A stretch of DNA of 64,000 bases from Spinellus fusiger. Its lineage: Eukaryota; Mucoromycota; Mucoromycetes; Mucorales; Phycomycetaceae. This document shows, piece after piece, positions 12,130 through 22,977 of the stretch. Under the pieces are notes generated by a model. It was not told the DNA's origin, ran no database searches, and was given only the letters and a program-made list of their open reading frames with translations. Location: positions 62,001 through 126,000 of the forward strand of contig JALLLS010000045.1 of assembly GCA_025094145.1 (NCBI GenBank). The letters run 5' to 3'. Each line of letters starts with the position of its first letter. The first letter of the stretch is position 1. Position numbers and translations under genes: made by a program.

Positions 12130-12900
12130 ATCCATTTGCCTCATCAGTTGAGATTGTAAATGTTTAAGTTTGAGGTGGATGTATCTAGAAACACCCTTAT
12201 CAGCTACTGTAATCAGTTAGAGTATGTATCCTTTTCTGTAGACCACAAGCTAGCCTTCACTGAAAAACACACAAAGAGAAACAGCTTTGTTGGGCTAAGG
12301 AACATGCCAGTTGGACAAGTAATCAGTGGGGAGGTATCATTTAGTCTGATGAGTCAACATACATCATGAAAAAGAGCAATAGAGACGCCTGTGTCATTAA
12401 AATAGTTAGAAAACGTTATATTTATAAACCTATGGTTCCAACAACTAAGTTTGGTGGTGATGATGTGATGTTTTAGAGCTGATATTAGGCTAATGGATTT
12501 GGTTCATTAGTCGTTGTTAATAGCAGTGTAAACCAAGACGAATACATCAGAATTTTGGCTGGTGATTTCTATCCTTAGTTTATGGAATTGTATAATAAAG
12601 AGAACAGAGAGTCTCTGTTACAATAAAAGAGTGCTAGCTGTCATACTGGGGCCTATGCTAGATGATGAAAAGAGACACACCAAATTAGGGTTCTTTGATT
12701 ACTAGCCTACACAAATCCCTGACTTGAACTCAATTGAACATGTCTGATACGCCTTGGAAATATGAATTGAAGAAAGAAGGGTATCTATTATCAATGTAGA
12801 AAGTTAGTGTTGAACTTGCACAATGATGAGTTCAGAATATGACAGACAGATGCCAGGATGTCATTGATGCCAAAGGAGGCCATACAAAATATTAACTGTA
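12130..12900 (+). pseudogene. Tc1/mariner transposase relic, full of stop codons
   Basis: Reading the + strand in shifting frames gives a recognisable Tc1-type transposase: DVSRNTLISYCNQLEYVSFS and HKLAFTEKHTKRNSF in the N-terminal/linker part, then DDVMF, ANGFGSLVVVNSSVNQDEYI, GDFYP, the eroded catalytic region SASCHT, and PDLNSIEHV near 12.73 kb. Stops lie at 12474, 12576, 12624, 12663, 12666, 12703 and 12745, mostly at positions where the family has Trp or Gln. There is a frame change between 12668 and 12697. Terminal repeats were not resolved. Clearly inactive. Confidence 0.75.
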
Positions 12901-13770
12901 TTATTATTCTATTTTCTATAATTAAAGATATTGAGACTTGATATGCTTAAGTCTGGAACTTATAGATCAAATGTAAAATGTTTTATTTAATGTTAAACAT
13001 GTCTTATCTATTTTGTCCTGATATTTATATTCAAAGGTATTCAATTCAATTGAGTGTGGCTGTATTCACACTTTCTTGAACAAGTATGTTTATCCTAATT
13101 ATATACCTCATAACTTTTCTTTAGTAAACCATCTTCAAAAGAAATATACAGGCTGTTATAAGTATGGCTATTTGTACAAAAGTCATCTTAACTGTCTAAA
13201 GAATGATAGATACCAGACAGAAAGTAGAGACATTATGATATGATCAAGAAATGACAGCTTACTGTAAAGAATGTGTGAGATGGATCAGTCATATAATCCT
13301 ATGGGCTAAGTACTTCTTTCTTCCTAAGGACAGTAAGGTTGGACTATAAAAACATGCTCAGTCAATGACCAAAATATCATGATAAGCACAATAAAACACT
13401 ACTGCTTCAGACTAATATACAGAAAAATAAATCACTTATATTTATTTGGAAAGCCCTTTCATTAGTATAGAGTAGACATGTGTGCTAGCATTGTGCAAGG
13501 TTGCCTGAACCTCATACGGCATAACCTTATTAACGTATGATAAATAGTAGCTAATACTATTCAATACTATTAAAGGCTATTTATTTCTTATTTCTTATTG
13601 TACTTCTATCTATTCTTTCTGAACTAAATATGTTATACAGCCAACAAGATACAAATAAAGTAAAGAAGATACAATATGCTTATAGAATCAACCTAGAGTT
13701 CTTACATGTGTTTGATTTTTATAGGAGACTGATAAGAAGCCTATAGCAAGTTATCCAGGTGCTAATACTA
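12901..13770. other. Intergenic, no gene recognised
   Basis: AT-rich sequence between two transposon relics. No coding potential or RNA gene seen. Confidence 0.45.
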
Positions 13771-13778
13771 CCAGATAA

Positions 13779-14266
13779 ATGACAATAAAGAGAAAAGGCA
13801 TGCGGAGGATGTTAAATAAAGAAGGATTCAAACTCTATCTTATCAATGGATTAAAAAAATCAAGCCTGTGTCCTGGGTGCAAGTTCTAACCTTTGGAAAC
13901 ATTTAAACATGTCAAGAACCCCAGGCCCTATCAACGAACAAAAATGCCCAAAGTTAAATGTCATGGTCTTCTCAGATCATTTCTTAATTTCATATCAAAA
14001 TAAGACTCATCTTTCTCCTTTCAAGTAGGTGTTCAAACCAAAATTGTATGAAAGACAAGACATTGAGGCTTTGGAATCGTGATCTAGCTGCTACATTGAA
14101 CTTTAGACATATTCTAATGTCTCCAAGGGAAAATGGTACCCGCCCAGAGCGCTTTTGTAGATATAACAAAAGAAAGTATAAATATACACCTAGAAACAAT
14201 AAAAGGTCCAAGCCTTCTTGTTTATCCTTCTCCTCCCCAATTATCTCTGGAGCCTCGGTTGACTAA
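13779..14266 (+). pseudogene. Fanzor/TnpB-like (OrfB family) C-terminal remnant
   Basis: The frame from 13779 reads RRMLNKEGFKLYLINGLKKS then SLCPGC, and after a TAA at 13887 continues PLETFKHVKNPRPYQRTKMP and VKCHGLLRS. In another frame from 14048 comes LRLWNRDLAATLNFRHIL, then GTRPERF. This combination resembles the C-terminus of OrfB/TnpB-like proteins: a zinc ribbon (CxxC followed by a second Cys pair) just ahead of a RuvC-III-like Asp in an R-D-x-A-A-x-N setting. Such ORFs occur in Mucorales genomes, where eukaryotic members are called Fanzor. The RuvC-I and RuvC-II parts are missing or unrecognisable, so it cannot be functional. The gap between the two frames could be an old intron or a deletion. 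Confidence 0.55.
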
Positions 14267-14874
14267 CTGACGGAAACCCATGCTACAGGTAAACTATCTA
14301 AAAAGTGATAATGAAGTGTATCTTATTCGATTTTGTCATTACTAGATATTATAATGTCTAGTATTCCAAGTACAGAAAGTTGAATTTAATTAGAGTTTTG
14401 CTAGAATAACAAAAAATAACAAAATGACAGTGAATTCAAAAGTATAGAATCACTATGGAATCCTATTTTTTTTTTAAAAGTGTTGCGTCTGTTGCCATGT
14501 TACAACCTAAATCATAGGTTATGATGGGAAGTTTCTGTTGGTATAAATGTACTGGTATTCTTATTGTTTCCCTAATCAGATGGGTTGTTCTATTATTGCT
14601 ATGCTATGTTGCTATGCTAATTCTTCAAAGAGTACATCTACACTGCACTACGGAATCCAACACAGCCCCACGCACTGTAGGAATATCAATCCACAGAACT
14701 CAACTACTGTAACACTGTTATTCGTCACAGAGAACAGTCTCGATCTGTAACCTATCTGTCTTTTGATTGGTCCATTGGGTGACAGGCACCAGAGGAGGTG
14801 GAAAACCCCTCTCCCTTCTTCCTTTCCCTTTCTTTTTTTGCCCTCTTCCTTCTTCACCTACACTATAGAACGCG
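14267..14874. promoter_or_regulatory. Upstream region of the SEC61 gene
   Basis: About 600 bases without a gene. The last 130 are pyrimidine-rich (CCCTTCTTCCTTTCCCTTTC type), with an inverted CCAAT-like ATTGGT near 14767, typical of a housekeeping fungal promoter. No specific factor site can be claimed. Confidence 0.35.
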
Positions 14875-16592
14875 ATGGGTAGTAAGTGTTTTGCTAGTCA
14901 TAGTCTTTCCTTTTTCTTTCTCTATTTTCTTTCTTGTCAAAGCCACAGAAGACTAAGGCTCGGGTTGAATAGTTAAGGTCCTTCATCTCGTAAGGCCCTT
15001 TATGAGCGTCCTTCCTGAGATTGCGTCGCCCACACGCCAAGTAAGCTTCCAAACAAAAAGCACCAGTACGCTCTTTACTGACGCACACATGTCTCTGTTT
15101 TTGATAGGTGCCCTTTGACCAGAAGATTATGTGGACAGCAGCCACTCTGTTTGTGTTTCTGGTCATGTCTCAGGTGCCTCTGTACGGTATCCTGTCTTCT
15201 GACTCTTCTGACCCACTGTACTGGATGAGAGTCATCCTAGCCTCTAACCGTGGTACTTTGATGGAATTGGGCATTGTTCCTATTGTCACTTCTGGCATGA
15301 TCATGCAGCTCTTGTCGGGTGCCAATGTCATTGAAGTAGACTACAGCTTGAAAGAGGACAGAGCCCTGTTCAGTGGTGCACAGAAATGTAGGCGTGTTGA
15401 ATCATTGCTGTATTAGAGATGTGCTGATTGTCATTGCCATGGATAGTGTTTGCCATGCTGATTGCCCTTGGTCAGGCCTCTGTTTCTGTATTGACGGGTC
15501 TTTATGGCAGTCCCAGTGACATTGGTGTTGGTGTCTGTCTTTTGCTGGTGCTTCAGTTGGTGGTGGCTTCGATGATCACCATGCTCTTGGATGAGTTGCT
15601 GCAAAAGGGCTACGGTCTTGGCTCTGGCATTAACCTGTTCATTGCCACCAACATCTGTGAGACAATTGTATGGAAGGCATTGTCGCCTACCACCCTCACC
15701 ACCGATCATGGGGATGAGTTTGAAGGTGCACTTATCTCCCTGGTCTATCTTATGACTGTTCGTAAGGACAAGAGCCGTGCCTTGAAAGAGGCCTTTTATC
15801 GTGCCCATCTGCCCAATGTGATGGGTCTCCTGTCTACTGGGTTTATCTTTGCGCTTGTCATCTATCTCCAAGGATTCCGAGTGGAGATTCCTGTCAAGTC
15901 CAACCAAGCACGAGGACAGCGTGGTAACTACCCCATCAAGTTACTCTACACCTCCAACATGCCTATTCTGCTGCAGTCCACAGTGACTTCCAATGTGTTT
16001 ATGATTTCCCAAATGCTGTACAAGAGATTCGACAGCAACATTCTTGTGCGTCTGTTGGGTGTATGGGAGCCCTATGAGGGATCCTCCCAATTGTTTGCTT
16101 CTGGAGGTCTGGCTTACTACCTGTCTGCTCCTCATAACATAAGAGATGCTGTGATGGATCCCATTCGTACTGTGATCTATATTGGTATGGTACTCACAGC
16201 CTGTGCCCTTCTCTCCAAGACATGGATGGAGGTGTCTGGATCTGCCCCCCGCGATGTTGCTCGTCAATTGAAGGATCAGCAGCTGGTTATCTCTGGTTAC
16301 CGTGATGCCTCCATGTACAAGGAGCTCAAGCGTGTGATTCCTGTGGCTGCTTCCTTTGGTGGTGCCTGTCTTGGTGCTGTCTTTGTGCTGGCTGATATGG
16401 TGGGTGCTATTGGTTCAGGCACTGGTATTCTCCTGTGTGTGACTATTATCTTCCAGGTAAATAATACGACTTGTTATGAAGGAAAAAAGAACCAACTCAA
16501 CTCATTCTCTTCTTGTCTAATAGTACTTTGAGTTGTTTATAAAGGAGCAAATGGAGTCTCGCTCCAGTATGTCCAATATGATGATGGGCTAA
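14875..16592 (+). CDS. SEC61: Sec61 alpha, ER protein translocation channel
   Basis: Forms the channel through which secretory and membrane proteins enter the ER. Exons 14875-14881, 14973-15040, 15108-15387, 15447-16456 and 16524-16592 give 477 aa, the family's usual length, with every junction in phase. The first coding exon is only 7 nt (ATGGGTA); exon 2 supplies the cytosolic N-terminus [20 protein letters not shown]. SecY/Sec61 landmarks include [20 protein letters not shown] (plug region), [50 protein letters not shown] and [20 protein letters not shown] (cytosolic loop). The last exon encodes the terminal [15 protein letters not shown] tail. Ten transmembrane segments are expected for the family. 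Identification is very firm. The 7-nt exon rests on splice consensus and protein continuity. Confidence 0.96.
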
Positions 16593-16882
16593 ACCCTTTT
16601 ATTTTTTATTTTTTAATCTTCTTTGTTAAGTGTTTCCTCCACCCCCCCTCAGCTGGCCTGAATGAAGTATTATTCTATGAGCAAATGGGGTCTTTTTTGT
16701 TTTGTTTAAGCACAGAAACACTTGTTCATAGCACTGCAATAATAATAATAGTAATAATAATAGTAAATAAAGAGAATAGATGTGGGTGGGTGGGTAGAGG
16801 TAAAGTGTCTACAGAATCTTCTCTTTCTATTTTGGCAGTAACAATTTGAATTCCAGGCTTTTATGTCTGCTTTTCTTGACTC

Positions 16883-17785
16883 ATGACCCTACCAACTTCA
16901 TCATTACAACCAGTGCAACCAGTGCAACCACCAACAGCACCTGTACTGGTACCACTACTGATGAGTCCCTCTGTTCTTCCAACAGTACAGAAACAGAAAC
17001 ACCATATAAACAACATGCAAGAACGACTGGCTCGTTTCAAGATGCGTCATGCAGTAGCAGTAAGCAGTCCTCCTCATGACCTCATGACCTTACCACCTCA
17101 TGTCACTTAGATCCAAAGAGAAGAAGAACATGAGAAGGCTAAAGAAAAAGAAAAACAAATACGACTGGAGGATGAACAACGCCTTGAAGTAGAAAGACAA
17201 GTAAGACAGTCAAGTGTACTATATATAGGAAGAATCCTCTCATGAGCCTTTTCTCTTTCTTTTTTATATATGTATATATGTATATGTATATATGTATAGC
17301 TACTACTACAAGAATTACAGGCGTCTCAAGCCAACCACTACACCCATCACGCACACACACACGCACACGCACACGCACACCCGTACCCGTACCCGTACGC
17401 ACACCCGCATGCACACCCGCACCTACACGCACACGCACACGCACACCCGCACGCATCCGCACACCTACACGCACACGCACACCTATACTCTTCTCTTTTT
17501 TCTTCTGCTCCCTCTGCTCCCTCTGCTCCTGTTGTTCCTGTTGCTCCCTCCTACTATGCTGCTTATGCCTCCACCCCCTTCCCATTGAATTTCGCCCAAC
17601 TCTTTTCTACTCAAAGTCATTATGGAATGCCCACACTTGTATCTGAGAAAGAAGCCATTGACTGGCTAAGAGCAGATGCCACTAGAACGTGAGTCCCATG
17701 TCTTTATAAAAACCAAAAAGGAGTGTTGTTATAGCAGATTGCTTTGTTAGACTATCACTCATTTTCTTCTTCTTGTGGCTTTCTT

Positions 17786-17816
<31 letters not shown>

Positions 17817-17848
17817 CTAGTAAGAGAAACAAGCCATCTGAGGACTAG
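16883..17848 (+). CDS. Hypothetical protein with coiled coil and His/Ala/Pro-rich tract
   Basis: Not recognised. Exons 16883-17059, 17111-17200, 17300-17688 and 17821-17848 join in phase to 227 aa. Order: a Pro/Gln-rich start (LQPVQPVQPPTAPVLVPLL); a strongly helical charged segment (INNMQERLARFKMRHAVA continuing into REEEHEKAKEKEKQIRLEDE) likely to be a coiled coil; then about 45 residues dominated by His, Ala and Pro encoded by CAC/GCA repeats; then SAPSAPSAPVV and a conserved-looking end, LVSEKEAIDWLRADATRTKR. Without the last splice the protein would stop at 17691; the donor GTGAGT overlaps that TGA, so both ends are possible. The His tract could bind metal or simply be microsatellite expansion. 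An additional upstream exon cannot be excluded. Confidence 0.5.
17344..17480 (+). repeat. CACGCA-type coding microsatellite
   Basis: Imperfect ACGCACACGCAC/CCCGCA repeats lie within exon 3 of the His-rich protein. In frame they encode alternating His, Ala and Pro. Confidence 0.8.
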
Positions 17849-18840
17849 AACCAGTGTGTTTCTTATTTGGCTGACTGTCTGTAATTTGTGGTGTCCAATA
17901 CTTGTTTACCACACATGGCACAGATACCTTTTTTATAGGAGCATGCTAATAAAGACAATGTTAGTTTCTTGGTGAGTGTACTGTAGTATGTAGTATAGTA
18001 TAGTGTAGTATGTAGTATAGTATAGTGTAGTGTTGATGTTGGTGTTGGTGTTTTCCTTTTGCTCATTACCTTGGCAGTAATGAGCCTTGTCTTGATGCAG
18101 TTTTGATTTGCATAGCTTGCATTTACTCTCATAAGGATTGAATCTAGTGATACAGACAGTATAAGTGGGTCACTCTTGTCACTCTTTCCCTACCTTAGCT
18201 TAGCTGATTTTGATAGAAGTTTGTTTTGATTCAGCTTTCGTCCAGAAGATCCAACTGTTATTTTTCATGAGTACAGTTCACTCTTATTCACTGGGCTCAC
18301 CTTTTGAATTGTTAGACCCTTCCTTCCATTTATCAGGTGCAGCCAAACTAACCAATTTCTTCTCGCAGGGAGTGCAGACCATAGTAGATAAGAGAGAAAT
18401 CAAAGAGACAAGTCAAAGAGAGAAATCAAACTAAGTCCAGAGTCGCTGGTGGAAAATAAAAGAGAGTCACTCGATTCTTTCTTGTAATTAAAAGAGAGAG
18501 ATTCTTCACTTAATCTTAGCCAATGGATCTTCTTTTATCCAACCTACTATGGCCTTTTATAACAATAGAGATCCATCTTGTTTTAATTGTAACCCCTGAG
18601 ATTGTTGTGAATAAAGAATCCTAATTATTCATAGTGTAGTTTTCATTCTAAATTACCTAGTCACTTATCAGTGCACATTCCTTGATATTCATCCCATGTT
18701 GACATTTATACTTCATACCGATAATGTGTATTTGTGTGTGTATTTGTGTGTAATGTCTAGAAATGATACACTCATCATAGACAATAACCCAGTTCCTTTT
18801 CTTTTCTTTTTTCTTTTAGAAGTGTATCTACGCTTCTACT
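17849..18840. other. Intergenic, no gene recognised
   Basis: Includes a tandem array of TGTAGTATGTAGTATAG-type units at 17985-18035. The frames at 17863-18132 and 18210-18434 have no protein-like features. Confidence 0.45.
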
Positions 18841-19330
18841 TGTTAGTTGACTGACTAATTGACTGATTTAGCTGGGACTACAGATACTCTATAGGAGTGG
18901 AGTCTAGGCTGTAGAGTGACCAGTAGGGTAGGTGATTCATCGCGCCATCCTTCTTCCACTCCTTCTCCCTCTTGCAGGCATTGTTACTGCTATTGTATTT
19001 TTGAAGGGGACATACTCTTTCAGAATGTATAAAAAGATAACCAGTAAAGTAGAGTATCTCCAAGACCTTGTACATCTCTCCATTCATGTCATTCTTAAAC
19101 ATGTGCACTCCTTCCAATCTCCCACTGCCAAGACAACGCCATGCATGAACATAGCCACCACCATAAGCACTGATGTTGTAGTGTATCCTCGAAAGGATCA
19201 GCACTTCTCTCTTTTATCTTGACACTCCTATTGCTATCACTACCATAAACCCTTCCCATGAATTCTCCAGACAAAATAAGATAAAATGACAGAACACCAC
19301 TCCTCATGTGTCCAGTGAAAGTAGTCTTGA
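18840..19330 (-). pseudogene. Tc1/mariner transposase relic (catalytic-domain part)
   Basis: The minus strand reads GRVYGSDSNRSVKIKERS in one frame (19095-19307) and then GGGYVHAWRCLGSGRLEGVH, NDMNGEMYKVLEILYF, CKREKEWKKDGAMNHLPYWS and LYSLDSTPIEYL in another (18878-19204). This matches the order VxxWGC, MNxxMY, HxAxxxKEWxxxxG and SPDLNPIEHLW of Tc1 transposases, with the DxxxH block eroded. Only about 150 residues remain, with at least one frame change. Confidence 0.65.
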
Positions 19331-20270
19331 GTTGAATAGAATGATTTCTCCTGATGTTTCTCAGTCATAAGAGGCCTTCTCTTTGGGGTATGAGCATGTT
19401 AACCCCCTCTTAAGAATCGTCTCCATGGCACAGATACAGACATTCTTTGGTAGGATTTTACAGAGATCATAGTATAGTTGGAAGAGTTTTATCTTTATTC
19501 ATCTTTCTATGGCTTGTCTCTCTCTCATTAATAAAGGACTTTCTTCCAGTTTGTTTGCTCTCATTAGAGAAAGGCATAGTGAATGCACTGGTGGTGTTCA
19601 TGGAAGAAGACATCCTGCAGAATAGATAATAAAGAGTAATATCAATCATGTCTATTCATTTATTCATTCAACAAGAAAAGTGTCTTGAGATATAAAAATA
19701 ATAATACATTGAATTTGTGAACATTTAGCTTAAGTTGAAAACTAAACTAAAATAAAGAGTAACTCAACTGGAAACTTACTGGTTTGTGAATGTAGCTGAA
19801 AATAATAATAAACTGCTACACAAGTGTCCTTATACATGTGATAACTTTCTCATTCTCTTAAACATATGTTCAATAGTCATCTCTATGAGTTGATATATTT
19901 ATATTTATATTTGTATGTAGGGTGCCCTTTTCAAAATAAACATAACTCGCAATAGTGATAATGATAGATTTAAGCATTTATAGAGACATAGTTATTAATT
20001 TATAACAGTGATGATCATCTCTTATTCTATGAAACATAGTAGCCCATTGATATACAAGAAAGAAAGTTGAAATGGTCATGGATACTGATGAAACCTATAA
20101 TCTATTCTTAATACTACACATGTCATCAAGTAATGCTTATTCACATGTACTAATTCCAGTCAGCTGAAGTATAGTCAATAAAAACAAATATTTAAACTGC
20201 TTATTTGCCAAGGTTTCTCTTTTAGTGTTGATACAGTCTATTATTGAAACACTCTTTTATTCAAGTTTTT
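19331..20270. other. Intergenic AT-rich stretch
   Basis: No gene or RNA recognised on either strand. Confidence 0.45.
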
Positions 20271-20834
20271 ATGAACAACATCCACCCAAGAAAGAGACAG
20301 ATTCAATCTGATAATACCAAAGATGTTGTACACCAGTCTTCCAAAATAAAAAAAAGACAAAGAATTGTGCCATTATTGTAAATAACTGCCCCGAAAGTAA
20401 TCTTGTTGATTTCAAAGACAAGCCATCAAAGCTCTTCAAAGGTGCTACGGTCAAAAACCTCAATGCAATGGTAATAGAAAGTAATACAAAAAGAACATCT
20501 AGTCAGATTCTATCAATATGCATTGCTGGTAAGTCATTGTAGCCTCCCATTAAAAGACTGTCCAAAGTATAGATCTCTTCTTTTTCTTTCTACATCAGAC
20601 CTAGCCGATCTTACCCTCTCCCCGAAAGACAAGTCTTCCTGTCTCCTTCATTCCGAGCCCTCTGACTCACTCCTACTCAATTGTCATCCATCTCTACCAA
20701 CAACACACATTAGACCCTATTGTCAGCTTGGGGATACTAGTCCCTATGTTCTTTTCCAATCTCCAAAGCTAGAAAGACAAATGGCAGTTCAAGGTGATGA
20801 TTTTGAAAACTTCTTCAAGGTGATAAGAAAGTGA
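20271..20834 (+). pseudogene. Candidate small gene with apparent frameshift at an A8 run
   Basis: The frame from ATG 20271 (MNNIHPRKRQIQSDNTKDVV) runs 35 codons to a stop. Shifting frame at the A8 run 20348-20355 opens a second frame (TKNCAIIVNNCPESNLVDFK, then KLFKGATVKNLNAMVIESN) that reaches a good donor at 20528. Splicing out 20529-20598 keeps the frame into LADLTLSPKDKSSCLLHSEP and ends at 20834 (FENFFKVIRK). Joined this way it would be a basic, Ser-rich protein of about 160 aa. I recognise no family. Either a sequencing indel, a young pseudogene, or chance. The second exon alone is the best supported part. Confidence 0.3.
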
Positions 20835-21071
20835 AGCAAAATAGGCCCAATGCAATTACACACACTCTCTGTATAATAAAATGGATAAGTCAGATTTCAC
20901 TGCCAAGCTATTTTGTAACAAAAAAAAACATTTCCAATATTGAACAGCGTCTCTCTTTAGTGTAGACATAGAGATGAATACGTTTGCACCATTCAATGTA
21001 TTCTATTGCCATTTATAACAAAGGCAGTGCAAAAAATAAATGAGGTAATAAAATAAACCATGCTATGTCTT

Positions 21072-22977
21072 TCAATGAACAAACTGTCTTCCCATAGGGA
21101 CTAACTTTACAAACACAAAGCCCTCCACCTCCAAGTCTTGCCTCAATTTTAGTGTATCCTGTTCTTCTGAATTTTCACTCATGCCGCTCCACATGCAAAC
21201 TACAGCACCACCGCTTCCTGAGAATTTAGCAGCACATTTGTTTTGTCGTGCAAGAGCAATCATCCTCAAATTAGCTGCTCCAAGAACTTCTTCTCCATAG
21301 ATGGAGCGTCGAAGTTCAAAATTATCAGTCATCAGCTGTGCAAACCCACAGAAATCCTTATCCCTCAGACATTTTTCTGCCTTGTCCGTCAATGCTGCAA
21401 ACCCACGCATACCTTTTACAACCTACGAAGAAATGAGTTTTGGTATGACAGTCCAATACGAAAGAATAAAGCCTATACCACTGGATCACCCGCCATAAAT
21501 CTCTGTTTTACTGTACTATGCACTTTGCCTGACTCTTCTGGGTTGGCAAGATAGGCTAGCCATAGAGGAGGAAGTGTCTTGTGATCCAATAGGGTGTATT
21601 TTCCGTACTTGTGGATCTTCATATGAGTTTCTTCAAAATCCATACTCACAAGGCCACCATAGGCCTAGAGTATTAAGAAGAAACAAAAAAAAAACATCAT
21701 ACCCAATTACTACTTTGCAATGTAATATTAATAGTAATAGTAATAATAATAACAGTGGGTTTGAAGTGTACCTGAATGACTCTGTCTTGAAGACCAGCCG
21801 AAACACCAAGTTCTAGTTCTGCCATCATGACAAGAGTCGCTTGCAATTCAATAGGAATCTGTTGATCACTCACACCATAAAACTGCAAAAGGCTTTTCCA
21901 GAAAGCAGTAATAATAGCAGAGGATCCAGCAAGGCCTACTTGACGAGGAATGTTCGTTTCATAAAATGCTGTGAATCCTTGTCGGGTGTCCACCTCAATC
22001 TTGTTCTCTTTGCAGTGTTGAAAAAAGACTTTAAAGCAGGACAATAGCAGTCGATCTCCGTGGTCATAGCCATCATTCTCACACATGCTTACCAAACACG
22101 ATGCACTGATAAAACTGCGGGTGTCAGCAAGTAGATGGGTCATGAAGCTGATCCGTCCAACATCAGGTTGTAGGGGTGAGTTGGGTACAAGGACTACTTC
22201 TGCCCAAAAGTTGGATATTAATAGAGACATAGTTTTTCCTAAGATATAGAAGATGGGAATAAGAGATGTTATTCGCTATGCTTACACTTTATTCTCTGTA
22301 ACCAACAGTCTTGTTCTTACCATAGAAACCATCACTAGGATTCCCCATCAAGCCAACCCGTGCATAGGACCTTTTCTGGATTGGCTGTGTGGTATAGTCG
22401 GGCGCTAGATTCTTCTTCAATGCATCAAAATAGCCTGCCCAGTGATGTTGGTAGCTCTCCAAAGAAAGGCCTGGGCTCATAAATTGAGAAATGGAAGAGA
22501 AATCCAGTTGGATATTCTCGACTGAGTTCTGAGAGCTTAGGAGTATCAAAAGTTCCTTTTCTAATCCATCGAGAGAGAGTGTGGCAAATGATGGTACAAT
22601 CCTTTGTTCTTTTATCGATTCATCCAGATGTCTTAATGTACTATTGGATATACTGAATGCAACAGTAGAAAAGGAAGCATTGAACACATCGTCTGTGCTG
22701 TAGCTGACTCTATAATCCCCATGCTTGTGAACAATTGTGTCTATAAACTCGCTGCTTGATCTTTCATCATACAGATATTCTGGGATAGTAACAATCAATT
22801 CATGTTGAATGTTCTTGACTCTAGAGACAAGAGCAATGGCCTGCAAGACACTCGTACTGGTTTGCATGACTGTAAAATTAATATGTGGGTATAGATGTAC
22901 TATTTATACCCTCTCTTCTCTTTCTTTCTATCTATCTGTCTGTCTGTCTGTCTGTATAAATTACCTGTGTCCAACAT
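21072..22977 (-). CDS. Glucuronokinase-like GHMP kinase
   Basis: Predicted to phosphorylate D-glucuronate at C1, the salvage step toward UDP-glucuronate. Exons (5' to 3' on minus) 22977-22965, 22869-22321, 22238-21772, 21664-21479 and 21422-21072 join in phase to 521 aa. The GHMP core is clear: ARVGLMGNPSDGFYGKT (about 172-190), PRQVGLAGSSAI (285-296, phosphate-binding Gly/Ser loop), ELGVSAGLQDRVIQAYGG, and AAKFSGSGGAVV (third motif, near 469-480). These blocks resemble plant glucuronokinases more than mevalonate or galactokinases. An N-terminal region of about 170 aa precedes the kinase core and shows no domain I recognise. The start at 22977 follows an in-frame stop. Mucoromycota walls contain glucuronic-acid polymers, so the role fits. 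Mevalonate/phosphomevalonate kinase was considered and is less likely. Confidence 0.8.

Noticed and set aside
17139..17585. Minus-strand Arg/Val/Gly-rich frame and + strand Thr/Arg/Pro-rich frame
   Set aside because: Out-of-frame readings of the CACGCA repeat in the His-rich gene.
21072..22977. Mevalonate or phosphomevalonate kinase
   Set aside because: The NPSDGFYGK and PRQVGLAGSSA blocks and the AYGGLVSMDF segment fit glucuronokinase better than mevalonate-pathway kinases.
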